Assembly: GCF_019578655.1 (NCBI RefSeq)
Contig: NC_063265.1
Coordinates: 19,516,285 to 19,580,284, forward strand
Source: Ricinus communis
Taxonomy: Eukaryota > Streptophyta > Magnoliopsida > Malpighiales > Euphorbiaceae
Length of the DNA: 64,000 nt
Direction of reading: 5' to 3'
Notes under the pieces: generated by a model
What the model was told of the DNA's origin: nothing
Database searches by the model: none
What the model saw: only the letters and a program-made list of their open reading frames with translations
Shown here: positions 13,040 through 28,300 of the stretch, one piece after another
How positions within the stretch are numbered: position 1 is the stretch's first letter
How the letters are laid out: every line of letters starts with the position of its first letter
Made by a program: the position numbers and the translations under genes

Positions 13040-16000
13040 ATGAGCTTAATGTCTGGTGTGGTTTCGAGGCAAGTTTTGCCTGCATGTGGTAGCCTTTGTT
13101 TCTTTTGCCCTGCTATGAGGGCGAGGTCCCGACAGCCTATTAAGCGCTACAAGAAGCTCATTGCCAATATTTTTCCTCGAAATCCGGTTAGATTTCTGTC
13201 TTTTTACTGTTTCTTTTTTTTTTTTTCCCCTTTTGCATTTCTCTTTATGTTACGATAAGAAATTTTGCTAGTGTACTTGCTTGTTTTGTTGGTTAATTAG
13301 TTCTAATTTTTTATTGTACACATCATAGTGATGTAATACATATGACAGCCAGCTAAAAAATGCTCTCAAGTGTAGTATTACACTGATAAAAGAATTGAAA
13401 TGAGCTCTCGTTGTAGTGTGTTGCTTAAGCACAGAAAAGATTGCCTTGCTTCATTTAATTTAGTGTTGAACTGAGGCATTTAACCTCGCTCCTTCTTTCA
13501 AGAGCTAGGACTTTGTGTGTTTTAATCTAACTGATATGTGCTTTATCAGCATAGCCAATCCCATTTAAACTCGAGATGGCCTCCATTTATTAATTTGAAT
13601 TTACAATAGGCGAATTGTACAAGAACTTGTGATATGTGAGTGGAGGACTATTCTTCTAATTATGGAATGTAAGTTGGTGTGATTATCAGAAAGAAGGACC
13701 AATGGGCATCTTGAAAATGCAAATTTTTTGTGAATTGAGTTGAATTTCTGCAGCAGTAGAGAGCCGGAAAATAATATGAATCCAGAAGCTAACAGGTTCC
13801 CTGTTAGGGTTTTCATTTCTAGTACAAGTTGTTTTTCTTTCTCAGGACATAGCATCCTTCTTGGGAACTTTGATCTTCTCGCTGAATGTCGACCCTTTCT
13901 ACTTTTATCTGCAACTCCATTTTGTAGGACTTATGTCTGCTTCTATTAGAATGACCTAATTTAGATTCCACATCACTTTTTGACTTCTCTTTTCAATTCA
14001 TCAGAATTGGGATTTTCGCCATTATCTTTCTTCTTAATTTAAGCTGTTCCTGCTCAATAAATTTGATATCAAGCCTTAAATTGTAGCACAGTTTAACTTT
14101 CTTTGTTCAGCTTTGAAGTGAACATCTTATCTTCTGAATTCTGTGTTTGTGGAATATTAAATGGCAGGATGATGGGCCAAATGATCGGATGATTGGCAGA
14201 CTATGCGAATATGCTGCTAAAAATCCTCTACGCATCCCAAAGGTACTGTTATTATTTTTCATTATTATTTTGTCTGGCAAAGCTTTTCGAAAGTTTCATT
14301 TGCATGCATAAGATGCTTTTAAACTGCAACCACATGTACACGTGTATGTTTATTTGAATATTTGAACTGATGACTGTTATAGTTGGCCTTAATATTAGAA
14401 ATACTAGCTGTTAAGTTATCATCTATGTTCTAGCTCTTGGAGGCCAATGTGGTGAATTCATATCATAATTATTGAACTTTCTTTTCTTTGCTTATGAAAC
14501 GAATGCTTGCTACACATTGTGCCTGCTTGAGATGTTCTTATACTGGCAATTAAGTTTTCTTTACTTTCAGCAATTTCTAAAAGCACTCATCAGGAATGCA
14601 GTTCATTGTCCCCTCCTCCACCCTATCTCCCCAATCTCTTTTCTATGGTTAGACTATGTAACATATTTCATATAACAAATGTTCACAATTTTTTTTCAAG
14701 ATCATGGGCTTTAGAACCAAAATGATTCTGAAGTTCAAAGCAGTAAGCATTATTTGTGAAGTCGAGCTACAAGGCGAAGTCAATCACACAGAACACAGTG
14801 GAGCATAAATACTGTTGGAAAGTTAGTTTGTGTTTTGATGATTTAAAAATTGTTAATTATCTTATTAAATTTGTCACCTCAATGCGGATAGGGAATTATG
14901 AAGGATGTATTTTCTTTTCTTTAATTACATAGGAGATCATAATTGAAGAGATTACAAAGTTGAATGATGTGATGACAAAAATCAACATTGTTGTAATTTT
15001 TAGGTTGCTTGATTAAATTAGTGTTCTTTATCTAGAGTCATTACAGATTATTACTGTATATCAGCCTGATATGTATGGCAATGCAGATTGACTAGATATA
15101 AAGCATTCTCTGTTGGAGGTTCTTTTTTTTTTTTTTTTTTTTAGACCTTCTCCTTTGGTCCTTGTATCTTTATACTCTCTCTCTCTCTCTCTCTCTCTCT
15201 CGCTCTCTCTCCCCCTTCCCTTCCTCATGCAAGTTGTGTTTTTTTTTTTTTTTTTTTTTTTTCTGTTTTATTATTAGTTGATCTGTTGGATGTGGGTTGG
15301 TCAGTTAGACCTTCTCGGTGGTTATGCTCTCATGTTGATTTTTCTCCCCATACTCTCAGCTGGAATGCTAAAATTAAGAAATATGAAGGTTCTAGTTGAT
15401 ATTATCCATTAAATGTTTGCTTTTGCTGTTAATAGTAAGAGTTGTCTCGTTCTGTGCAGCTTTTTCTTTTCTTTCATTTTTTCATTCATTATATCACAGA
15501 CCATTCAACAACCATTCAACAAATTGAAGTAAATGATTAAGAAATGTCAATTGTTGTTTTCTTAATGAAAAGCTGTCGATTTGGTGATCAGATCACAAAT
15601 TCTCTTGAACAAAGGTGTTACAAAGAGCTGAGAAATGAGAACTTCCAGTCTGCTAAAATCGTGATGTGCATTTATAGGAAATTGTTGATTTCTTGTAGGG
15701 AGCAAATGTGAGTTCGTTTTCCTTTTTCCTGTTTTTGTTTCTTTTTGTATGTTGTATACATTTTGACTTGTAGCATGTCATTGTTAATCCAGTTGTTTAA
15801 AGACATTGTTGTGTAATGAATTCATTTGTTATTTGTTCTTCCTTTTCTTTCATTTAGGTTATGAAATTCATTTCTTATTTTTCCTTTTTCTTTCATCCTC
15901 TCTTGCTTTACCCTTATATTATATATTTTATTTTAAGGGATGGAGGTATGAGAATCCCTATTGATTATGTCATAGCTTTCATAGGTTTTGGAGTCAAAAC

Positions 16001-19000
16001 TAGAAGGGATTTGACATATGCGAGAACTATTCTTACCCCTTTATATGTGGAAAGCACCAAAAGAGCCAAATATTAAAATTAAGTAATAAATCTCCATATA
16101 GAAGTCTTTCTGTTGTGTGATTTTGATGAACATGCAAGATTCAATAGATAGCCACCTAAAGTGTCCATATTTGTTAGAATATCTTCTTACTGTCAATGAC
16201 CATGTTGAGACTGGCACGTTTAAGTAGACATGTGACTTTCTGCTCGAGTATGTTGCATATTAGAAGTTCAGAGTGGGGTTTCATTTTTATGCATGTTTAG
16301 TTATGCAAGCACACATGCTGAACAGTGTTTGCTCTCTGTTTTCCTCTTTCTCCCAATGTATGGCTGCTTTTGATATTTGGGACCATTTAATAGGCCTCTG
16401 TTTGCAAGTAGCTTGCTAAGCATTATGCATACTCTATTGGATCAAACACGGCAGGATGAGCTACAAATTGTAGGATGTGAGACTCTTTTTGACTTCGTAA
16501 CTAATCAGGTTAGTGCTATCAGTGTCAGTTACAAACTTTTATGTTCAGCTTCAGGTACAAATTTTTTTTTTTCTTTTACCTTCTGATTCTCTCTTTCAGA
16601 AATTCAAGCTCATTTCATCTAAATGAATTTTGCAGAAGGATGGAACTTACTTGTTTAATTTAGAAGGGTTTATTCCTAAACTCTGTCAGTCAGCTCAAGA
16701 AGTGGGAGATGATGAAAGGGCAAAAAACCTACGTGCAGCAGCGTTGCAAGCTCTTTCTTCAATGGTATCTTTTTTAAGTCACTACAACTGCTTTCTCAAA
16801 TACAGAATAGTGATCTTTCCAATATATATGCTTCTTACATTAACCCATGCTTGGTACACTCATCCAACCACCCTGTGAGTTTGTTATTCAGAAAAATGTG
16901 CGAAGTGCTATTTTGTTTTGATCAAAAGGTTTTTTTTTTCCTTTCTTGCAATTGTGATCTGCTGTATTTCTAGTCAGTACTGTGGATTTATTCTTTCCAA
17001 TGAATTCTTCATTTCATTGTCGACAGAACGGTTACAACTATATAAAAATTGGATTTTTCTCTTTTTCAAGCAGTTCCTATCAATCTAATTCAACATGTCG
17101 CTTCTGGTGCATGGACAATTAGATGTGGAAACCATTGTAAGATTTAAGTGTTAGGTTGAGTGGGAATAGAGATCGCTTGGTGTACAGAAACTGCTTATTC
17201 TTGCTTCCACAAGTTTTTACTTTTCCTTTCTTTTCCTTTAAAAAAGTAAAAAGGACAAAAACTATGAAACTCGCTTAGTCGAATGTCATTTTGAATTCAT
17301 ATTACACTTTGGATATACTAACCTGCACTTTCATACTTTTTCTGCTTTAATCATTGATCACAGGTACCTTCTGAAACTATTAAAAAGATAGGAGAAACAA
17401 TGTAGCTTTGACTGATATGTGCATGGTTCCACCATTCTTCTGACTCTTTTTTTTCATTCTAGTTCTGATTGAATCATTACCTTGATGTGCAGGTTTGGTT
17501 AATGGGTGAACACTCTCATATTTCAGTGGATTTTGACAGTGTAAGCGATTTTAACTTGCCTAATGAAATTTATCTGTTGCATAATGTTTTGCCTCTTGGT
17601 AACCTTTAATATTCTATCCAAGTCCTGATCTTGGGAATTATCTCCAAATCTATTTCATAAAATTTTTCAAGCAGGTTTGAAGTATTGTAATTTTAGCTTA
17701 TGAATATTGGATTCACCATATAAGGATGGTGAACTTGGATTAACAATCTATAGGTTCAATGTGGCCCAATCCAAACAGCTTCACATATAAAGGCTAAAAC
17801 AGCATTTACTGTGATTTTTAGACAAAGAGAAGGGAGGGAGAGAGAGAGAGAGAGAAAATAGGCCTGGGGCTCGGGTACCATAGGCCATTTATATATATAG
17901 AGAGAGAGAAGAAATTAGGGCAATCCATACACCTCCATATATTTCAGTCCTCTTTTAAAGTGATAGTGCTTCATGGTGTTTCTTTTGTTTTCTGTATCTT
18001 GTGATCAGCAGCCCACTCATAGTATAATTCTTTGACATTTGCTACTAAGTCTAATCTTCTTATTCTAATACTATAAATGGGTTTATTATAAATTTAATCT
18101 GTGTCCAATAACAGTGTCTATTTTGTTTGGCGAATCATAGTATCTGCTCAATAAATAGTTACATTAAATACAGAGTATTGACATCTTGAATGCTTTGATT
18201 TTATTTTTGGACAACTTAGTTATGTTTTTGTGAAATTATGGACTAGAGTAATTATACTTCTTTTTCTTAGAAGTATTTCCAAGTTACAGCTTGATACTTC
18301 AACTCCTTGTTTGCATCTGATGTGTTTCTCAAAGCCTGCTTTTGTTTGAATTGGCAAAATATAAACATCCTATTCCTTTTCTTGTGTGCCATATATATTA
18401 TGTCAGTGATAGTCCATCAACTGCCCCATTACTTTTCTAAGTTAGCCTTTATTGTTAATTAAACAAGTCTTGCATGTTAATAATTTAAACTTGCTTCCTT
18501 TTGAACATTGGAAGAAATTAAGATGATTTAGAAGCATGAATGCTGAATCATCTTTAGCCAAAAAAACAGAGAGAAAAACTAGAACAAAACTCATGATTAT
18601 TCTCAAAGTCCTGCATTTAGCAATAAAGTTTTTTGAAAAGAGGAAGCTGATGAAATAGTGTGCAAAATGAGTCATGTAAGATGGCCTCTTTGGACTTCAG
18701 AAAGCATTTTATACAAGTGCATTGACCTGCAATTTTCATATTTTATATTTTCTTCAAGATATGCACCAAAAAAGTGGACCAAAGAAGAAATTTTGTTTAT
18801 GAGAAATATCATTGAAGTGGCTTATGTTAGCATTCTAGAACAAGTATATCGAATGCATGCTTCATTTATTTTTCTTCTTCCATAGATATATGGAATCTGA
18901 TATCTTTCAGTGCTCAATAATTTTTATGTGGATGAAGAATAAAAGTTGCTTAATTTATGGCTATACATTCTATTCCACTGAACAGATTGTTTCAGTTATC

Positions 19001-22000
19001 TTGGAAAACTATGGAGGTTGTAAGAAAAATTCAGGGAACCTTGAAATCAACAAGCAAGGTCCTCAGAATAGGTGGGTAGAAGAAGTACTCAAAAATGAGG
19101 GTCATGTGATTCATGTCAGTCTTCCGCCAGAGTTCATTACAACTGTTCCTTCTTGGAGGACAGTTGTAAATGAAAAAGGAGAAGTAAATGTGACAGCGTA
19201 ATTTCTTGGCTCAATATTCTCTGGACATATATGTTGTTTGAGTCATCTGCTTTAAGATTTTGATCATCCTCTTACTTGGCAGTGAGAATGCACGGGATCC
19301 TTGCTTTTGGTCTAGGGTTTGCCTGCATAACATGGCCCAGCTAGGGAAGGAGGCCACAAACATTCGCCGTGTACTGGAATCTTTGTTCCGTTACTTCGAT
19401 AATGCAAATTTATGGTGTCCTGAATATGGTCTGGCCTTCACAGTGTTAAAGGACATGCAATTCTTGATGGATGATTCTGGTGCTTAAGGAATCTCTTACT
19501 TTTACTTCACATTCCAGAGTTCTCTTTTTTACTCTAAAGCATGCTATTTTTGTTCTTTTATTCTTGTTTTAGCTTGATAATTAACTAATCCTCCCTTCCC
19601 AATTTCTTTTGTTTTATCTATTAAGGGCAAAATACACATATTCTGCTGTCTACATTGATTAAGCATCTTGATCACAAAAACGTCCTTCAACAATCCAAGA
19701 TGCAGCTTGACATTGTTGAGGTTACCACTTCTCTTGCTCAACATGCCAAGGTTGAGCCTTCTGTAGCAATAATTGGTGCAGTAAGTGATGTCATGAGGCA
19801 TTGGCGGAAAAGCATTCACTGTTCATTTGATAATGCAAAATTGGGAGCTGACGTGAAAAGTTGGAACAACAACTTTAGCGAAGCAGTGGATAAATGTCTT
19901 GTGGAACTATCATATAAGGTGCGCTCATATCCATTAGTGTTTGGATCAAAATGATACCTAAAATATTTAATTGCTTATGAGTTCTGATTTGGAATATGAA
20001 TCGGGATTCTTCTTTAGGCTTTTGAATCGATTTCCTGATTTATTTATCTCAATGCATATTGTCTAGATGCAAATCTTTTGCTGGTGTGTCTAGTTATGCC
20101 CGGATTTAAATAGATAAATATGGATGCTTTTGGTAAACAGGTTGGAGATGCAGGCCCAATTCTTGATGTTATGGCTGTGATGTTGGAGAACATCTCTGCT
20201 ATTACAGTTATAGGCAGAACAATGATATCTGCTGTTTATCGTACTGCTCAAATTGCAGCTTCCATACCAAATTTATCATATCAAAACAAGGTAAACAGGA
20301 AAAATTGTGTATCTTTTTATTATTGAAGAGTACAATGCCTGTTTTTACTTTTGTAGCTGGATTTGGTACATATTTCTTCTTTGTTTCAGGCATTCCCTGA
20401 GGCATTATTTCATCAGTTACTCCCAGCTATGGTGCATCCTGACCTTGAAATACGACTTGGAGCTCACCGCATCTTTTCTGTTGTACTAGTGCCATCTTCA
20501 ATTTCCCCTCGTCCATCCTCAACCAGTTTTGAGGCAAAAAAAGGGTTAGATCTTCGAACGCTCTCAAGAACTGTCTCTGTCTTTTCTTCCTCAGCTGCCC
20601 TATTTGAGAATTTAAGGAAGGAGAAACCTTCCATTATGGAAGATGCCTGCCAAGACAAGAAAGAAAATGTTGTTAACGAGGGTGAACAAATCAGGAATGG
20701 GATGGTTGACAATTTGAAGTTCTCAAACAGTCAAGCCTACAGTAAAAATTCTTCTGCACCTTTAGCCACAAATGAAAATTCTATGGGTGGTTCAAATAAG
20801 GAAACAGTAAGTTGTGGCAATGCCATCACCATTTAAATTCTATCTATTGATGTATAATCCCTAGGTTACCACACTGTAAATAATTTAAGTTTACTGAAAC
20901 TAAACATGCCTGTGTAACTTTAATAGTCATAAAAAAAAGATAAAATATCCTAAATAGAATTACTTATTAGGTTTCCTTCAATTGAAAGAAGACTGGGAGT
21001 TGTTGAGGTGCCCTTTTTCCAAGGCTAGGAATGGGTTATGGTTAAGAGTTGTTTAACTCTGTGGCTTTGTGGAGGTATCTAAACTTCATCAGTTAGTTTT
21101 TAAACCGTTCCCCAGTTAGACTATGTAATGTCGTTTGAAATGATACATGATGGCACCTACTTAAATTTTAGTGGGTGTTACAGAAGCTGTCATAATTGTG
21201 TCCTTTAATAATTGATGAACAAGGCTTGAGCTTATCTTCAGCTCTCATTTGCTTAATGAGCTATTATGAGTTAGGTAAAACTCAGCTCCTTGAGGGTTGC
21301 AAGTGGATATATATAGACTGCGAGTAAGCTCGTGATGGACTAAAAAGTGATACGTGTTTGATATATAGTTTAATTTCATGTTTATTGATGTTTTCTTGTG
21401 CAGAACCTATCCATAATAGAAATAAAGTGCTTATGTAAAATAATTATTAGGAGAAAATTATATAAAATATTTAATACCATGTTATGTGTAATATGATATA
21501 CTGCAAGTTGTGCATTATATCACACAGCAACATAAAAAGGACAAGTATTGCTAACGTGTTCTAATTCATAAAGAATAATCTAGGAGTTTGTAGTTTTTTT
21601 ATAAATTTAGTTAGTGATTTGTTTATAGCTTTTGACTTGAGAGTTCCTACAAATTAGCTTATATTACATAAAAGATGGTTTTAATAGGGAAACAAATGAA
21701 CTTTAACTCTTATCAGCTGAACCAAAAGCAAGATCTTCTTACTTATGAATCTTGTTTGAATCATTTGTCAGTATTAATCAGAAAATTCAATTGTTGATTG
21801 AAACTGATTTGGCTAAGTGCTAAAGATGACTCATTTAATGAAGAGGCTAAATTGAGTTAGACTGGATTTGGTTCCAATCAACTTGTTTAGCAAAGCTTAG
21901 CTCATATTTTATAATCTAGTGAAGCTTGAACATACAAAAAGTCGGAACTTTGGCGATTTCCTTCCTTTGGCCTTCAATTGGAAGAGAAAGATTGGGCCAA

Positions 22001-25000
22001 ATTGGGCCCTAGCTTTATACATCATGCTGTCTGGAAATCAGTAATAGTTTTGTCTGCACCACATTATTGCTCCTATTTGGTGCATGATAATAAGTTGAGT
22101 GTTGTGAATGATTAGTCTACAATTGGTTCTTATTTATAAACTGGTTCTAGTTTAGTTAGTCATTGGAATTTACATGAATCTCCTCTTTACTGAACCTCAG
22201 GAGGCTGGTTCTCTAAGGCTGAGTAGTCATCAGATTAGTCTCTTGCTATCATCAATCTGGGCACAGTCTATTTATCCTGCAAATACCCCTGAAAACTATG
22301 AAGCAATTGCTCATACATATGGCCTGGTATTGCTGTTCTCTCGAGCCAAGGTAATGATTTAATTGATTTTACATGATAAAAGTCTTTGGTTGGCCTTTTA
22401 AAGGAATTGTATTCTAATTATGTTTATTGTCTGTACTTAGTCTATAAGCAAGTTATATCTCTATATATATAGGATGATAGGAAACTAATGCAAAAAAGTT
22501 TTATTTTAGTTAAAAGATCAACTTATTCAGCTGATGCTTTCTTTCCTTTTTCATTCTTTCACTTTTAACAGCTAAGTTTGTGCTCCATTTTTCATAGTTG
22601 TTCTTGCTGCATTGTAACTTTTAATAGCTACAACATATGACTATGTTATGGTGTAATTTAGTTTGAAAGGTTGAAATACCAGCTATAATAATGTAATCCT
22701 GTCTGATAAGATTATAGTGATAAGCAATACAAATTCAGACTTAAAATACTTGAATGCGCCTTCTACAAAATGTTTCTCATAAAGTTTCAGAAGCTGATCA
22801 AGCCCTATCTTCTACTCCTTTGTCCTCTTTTTGGAGTTGCCTTTTCATTCTGTTATAATTTATATTTTGTCACAGAATTCCAGTCACGAGTCTTTGATTC
22901 GAAGCTTTCAGCTTGCATTTTCCTTGAGAAATGTTGCTCTTAATGAAAGAGGTAATTCCCCAAAGTCTTATTTAAGCAATCATGTAGCTTTCATGTTCAA
23001 TTTTTGGATATAAACTAGTTGATGGATCTTTTGAGGCATAATTTTTGTGCATGATTACAATAAGTTATCTGTACTAACTTAGTGAGTAGAAAACATTAAA
23101 AGAAACCAGAAACCAAATAGAAAATTGCAAGCAGTACATAATGCAGTTACTAATTTTCATATGTACAGTAAACTTATACAATAATCTTTATGGCAAGAAC
23201 AAATATCATGCTCCCACCCCCCAAAACAAATCTCCCTATGAGAAATAACAACTGTTTATGATTTCCTGATAGCTACTATATTTATAATTAACTAATCTGT
23301 ACAAGCTTTTAAAGTTCATTAAGTGCATGGCATCTATTTCCTGCAAATTTCATCTTGCTGATTCAAAGTCTAACATTTTTAGTCTTTGTTTCACACGCTC
23401 GCCCACAAACACACACACACACACACAAGCAAAAATACCTGTATGCTTGCCGACATTCATAAAGCTGGATCTTTAAAATTTCTAATTTCTAGACAAAGCT
23501 TTTATTTGCATAGCCAATTCTGCAATTCACAACATTTTTCTACTTCTTTGCAGGGTCACTCCCACCATCACGTCGTAGATCCCTCTTTACCTTGGCAACT
23601 TCCATGATTCTCTTTTCATCAAAAGCATATGATATTGCTCCACTTGTTCATTGTGCTGTGGTACTTGCAGAAAAACTGGTATGTGAATTATTGCCTGTGA
23701 AATTGACATGGTTTTATATTGTAAGCATCTATTGAGCAGCTGCTATGAAGTTTCTATGTCCAGGACTTTTATCTTTAATCTTTAACAAGCAAAGAGCAAA
23801 GTCTTTTAAGTGCTTTCATCTGTATTCTGTTAGAGAATACCAACTTTACACTTGACTTGACATGGATTTATTCTTGAATCAGGTTGATCCATTTCTACAA
23901 TTGGTAGAGCATAGGAAGTTAAAGGCTGTTACCAATAGACCTGACCACCCGATAAATATTTATGGATCCAAGGAGGATGATGATTCAGCTCTGAAATTTC
24001 TGTCAGAAATAGACATTACAGGAGAGCAAAGCAGGGAATTCTTTGTTGCCGAGATAGTGAAAAGCTTCAATTTTCCAGATGTAAAGCCTTATTTCAATTC
24101 CTCTAGTATTCTAAGCCCCTTTTAATAAGTTTTACACATAATGGTTTACATGTGTTGGTAGTTGGTAGTGAATATTAATGACCTCTTCTGCAGTCTAGAT
24201 TGTCAGTTGTGCAAGAGCATCTTCTCAATGAATTTGTACCTGATGATGTGTGTCCATTGGGAGGCCAGTTTATGGATGCTCTTCTTCAAGCAGATCAGGT
24301 TGATTGAAAAAATAGTTCTATTACAGAGGTCATTGCCCTCCATTGTTTCTCTTTTCTATTCTAACTAATGCTTGGTACTGAAATGGCTCTATTGGTATTG
24401 TTATGCAGGGTGCTCCAATTGTAACAATAGATGAAGATGCTTTTCTAGATTCCTTAGACAGTCACACCAAATCTTATAAGGAGTCGGCCGTTCAAGACCA
24501 CAAACTACTGAGCGTCAATCAACTTATGGAATCAGTATGTTGCTCATCCATATCATGTTCTTAACTGTTTACTTTTAGAAGTACAAAGAGGCTTTTGCGA
24601 GTCTTGCAAGATTCATATTAAGAATTGGTGTCTCATAACCAGATTAATGATAGCATGACGGTGCTACCCACTCTGGTCTTCCTTATTATAACTCTCTCAG
24701 AAATTTGCAAACAAAATTATGAAAATCACAATTCTGATAACATGCATCATCTAAACAGGTCTTGGATGCAGCACATCAAGTTGGAAGAATGTCTGTAACT
24801 GCACCTGATGTGCCTTACAAGGAAATGGCCCTTCACTGCGAGACACTTTTAATGGGAAAGCAAAAAAAGATGTCTAATGTGATAAATGCCCAAATGAAGC
24901 AGGATATTTTGGTTAATATCACTCAACAGAATCATAACGAGGAAGTGAAGAAGGTGGATCTCTTGCTCTCATGTTTTTGTCAAATGTGGTGTTTTCTTAC

Positions 25001-25343
25001 TGCACAAAAACTCACGACATTGCTACTTGCACATACTTGTATATGTATAATATATATGGCTTTGAATGCGTTGTCATGCACTAGCAGCACAACTAGCTAA
25101 CTTTCTGAAAAGCCCTTCTCAGGCTTGCGTTGCCTATACCTTGTGAAATGCGTTTAATTTGCCTAACTGAAATTGCAGGCTGGAGATCCTTTCATTGACC
25201 AGAATTTCACTGCAAACCCACAAAAACTATCCATCGGGGCTATTCCAATTCAATGCGCAACAGAATATCAACACCATCCTAACTTCTTCAGACTACCAGC
25301 ATCAAGCCCGTATGATCACTTCCTAAAAGCTGCTGGTTGCTGA
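13040..25343 (+). CDS. EFR3-family armadillo-like scaffold protein (plant EFR3 / SRL2-like)
   Basis: Nineteen coding exons, all in frame: 13040-13186, 14168-14242, 15592-15707, 16394-16508, 16636-16764, 17493-17540, 18986-19197, 19283-19479, 19626-19918, 20141-20290, 20390-20806, 22201-22350, 22876-22951, 23554-23678, 23883-24080, 24194-24298, 24409-24534, 24759-24953, 25179-25343; about 1012 aa. EFR3 proteins anchor phosphatidylinositol 4-kinase PI4KA at the plasma membrane; rice SRL2 is a relative. The N-terminus has a Cys cluster (C16, C20, C23) followed by Arg/Lys residues, as expected for palmitoylation and acidic-lipid binding. Recognised blocks include NPLRIPKI, FNLEGFIPKLCQ, SLIKHLDHKNV-like, ELSYKVGDAGPI, LSSHQISLLLSSIW and the ending SSPYDHFLKAAGC. 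The body should be alpha-helical repeats; 500-640 is low-complexity. Start could be Met1 (13040) or Met4 (13049). Splice sites were read by eye; minor shifts are possible. Confidence 0.92.
15123..15262. repeat. Poly-T and CT microsatellites in an EFR3-like intron
   Basis: A T20 run (15123-15142), a CT dinucleotide tract (about 15175-15208) and a T24 run (15239-15262) lie close together in the second coding intron. Likely polymorphic length. Confidence 0.8.
20807..22200 (+). other. Longest EFR3-like late intron, no nested gene seen
   Basis: GT at 20807 and AG at 22199-22200. The intron is AT-rich and shows no coding segment; the flanking exons join in frame (KET|EAG). Confidence 0.7.
23408..23427. 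repeat. (CA)n microsatellite in an EFR3-like intron
   Basis: ACAC dinucleotide run within the intron before the exon at 23554. Confidence 0.8.
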
Positions 25344-28300
25344 TCCTAATGAAGAATGAGAATTATGGTTTTCCTCAGCTAGATAAGAAACTTGCTTTAC
25401 TCAAGTCGAGAACAGTTCAAACTTCGTAGGCCTTGCAGCCACAAGAAACTGATGTTTTCTCAACATAGGTCTGTCGTATGTTAGAAGAGTCAGAGACACG
25501 AACAAGATCGGTTGAGTTTGTTTTTCTCATGTCATTCCTTAATTCTTTTAACCTTTCTTGTCTGGCTGTGCAAGATTTTGTGCAGTGACTCTCCCCCATT
25601 TGTTTCTTTGCTGGTGATCGGAAGTTTTTCAACATGTATACTGGACTCAATTCCTTTCAATATGTAAAGAAAAATGATATGATTATATATATGTATATAT
25701 ATATTCTTTCCATCAACAATGGGGTAGATAGATTCGTGTAAATTTCGGACCTGTGATCATATAATAGTAAAGATAATGGGATATGGGTTGTATTATTCTA
25801 CATGTTATAGAAGAAAATTGGAGAAATTTTGTTGCTGGATGGATGATAGTTTCTTCTACACGTGTAGACATCATAGTTTTTGTGTTTGTATTTCTTTTCT
25901 TGAAAATAAAAACATGGATTTGTGATGCATGAGAATCAAACCCTTCTTATATTAATTTTATGAAAGCTCAGTTTGGGGCTATGGAAAGTGGTTCCTTTTT
26001 AAATCCATTGACGCTCTATTAAGCTTTGAACTTTTCTTCTAAAGGAAAAGAAAAACAAACGGACTTCAATATTTTTCTAATTCAGGCAAATTCTAAATAT
26101 ATTTCGAATTAAATCTTAGCCACTTTCTTTTTTCCCTCTTCTTTAATGAAATAATTATAAAAATGGTATAAATTTATTAATATTTGATAATTTAATATTT
26201 TTTTAATGTACAAAACTGAAAATTATTAATATTTTTAAATTTTTAAAAATTATAATTTAATATGAAACCATAAATTATTAATATTTAAGTGTATGGAACT
26301 GTAACCTATATAAAAAAAGTTGGATAATTACCAAAATGGTATATGAACTTATTAAAATTTAAATTTTAAAAGTTTAAACATTTTATTGTCAAATCTTAAT
26401 AAGTTTAAACACTACTTTTATAATTTTTTTTTTTTAATTAAATTTTTTTTTTGGTTAATAGTTTTAATAAATAATTAATAGTTTTTCTTAGGAGTTTTAT
26501 GGTCTTTCATTATGGAAGTGTTGAGTTCTCTTTCTATATAAATTTAATAGTTCTCAATTATAGAGGTGTCGAGTTCTCCTTCTATGAAAGTAGTAAAAAG
26601 AAAAAAATATTAAATTTGATATTTAAACAATCAGATTTGTTAAAGACACATATAAAGTTAATATGTTGCTTAGTGTCACCGAATGAAGTATTTTTTTCAT
26701 AAAATTATAATCTACTGCTATATGATCACGATTGATAATTATTAAGATTAAAATGTAATTTTTGATGTTTGATATTTATTCTTATTTTTTATATTAAGAT
26801 ATATATTTATTAATTCTCATTAATGAAATATCCATATTTTTAAGAAAAAAATTTAAGCAGAATAAAATTAAATAAAACATCACCTCTTATTTTTCTTTTT
26901 TCTGTTTTCTTTATTGAAATGATAAAAAAAACACTCATTTGTCAAATTTTAAAAAATTCGAACACTAATAATGTCTTGTACGAGGACATTTCATATTTCC
27001 TGTGGCACATTAGCTTCAGCACAAATTGTTATTTTTTCTCTTTCGCATACGAAGTTGCAATTGCAAACAAGGAATGGTGTGGGGAAACTGACAAGAAATT
27101 CCAAGCACCTGTGGATGATGAATCCAATCATTCGTCGGGATTCCATTTGTGAAGTCTCCTGAATCTTAAGTGGAGTTTCAGCTTCGGATCTGTTAAATTT
27201 TTCACTGGATCCTTTATGGGTAATGGTTTTAATACTTACTTGGACTGTTAGCTGATCTGGGATCTTTGTTTTCTTTATATTTGAACATCCTTCCTGGATC
27301 GTATGCCTTTGTTTTCCAAATGCCAATATCTTTTATAAGTAAAAAAATACATTTCACTAAATAGTCTATTTTGCATTTATGTTTTATTATAATTACATAT
27401 ATAATATCTTTTAATATATATATATATATAATATCTTTTAATATATATTTTAATTTGATTAGGATTTGAAGTTGAACTCTTTCTGCCTTCATCCGTAAAT
27501 ATAAAAAAGAAAATATTTATTCTGTCGGAGCTGATTGATGGAAATTACGGAACTCGTCCCGCCCGCCTGCCATAAGGAATGATTGATTGGTGGAGACAGA
27601 CAAATGAACAAACTTTGTTTTCTTTGTGGGAATAAAGTTCTGCTTTATATATTTCTTTTTCAAACTCCTTTTGTGGATGCAGCAGGCAGCAGCACATGCC
27701 ATTATGAAGAGGAATTCTTAAGATGTAAATATTGAACCCTGTTGATAGTGAAATAATGTTTGCATTCTTTTATTTGCAAAGGGTCCTTAGCAACAATCAT
27801 CAAGAATGCCACTGATTATAGATTATGAAATTCACACTCTCTTAACAGTAACAGAAAAGGAAATACCAGACCCACAGTGAACTTCCTAAAGATCTTACAA
27901 ACATCTGAAGGCCTAACAATCATCCAGTTATACTTGTGAGGATCCCATTTGAGCTACTCTGGATTAGAAAAAGTTGTAGGCAATCATCCACTTCTTTTTC
28001 ATTTTTTAATTCTCAATTTTTTAGCTGTTTGTGAAAATTGTTAATTAAGAAGTTCCAGGGAACAGAAAGATAAAGGGTGTCAGCTACCTACCTCTTCTGT
28101 GCTTTGACAGAATTACCAACTCACTCGTTTACTGCTATTTTCAGGACTGTTCTTTGAATCATAAATTGAAAATAATAATAATAATATGTTTGTTCAATCC
28201 ATAAGAACACAAGTAAAAGATAGATGCAAATCATGCATTTCTGATGCAGAAATTCACCAGGTTCAATATGTTGAATTTTCAGAACACAGAACAGACAAAG

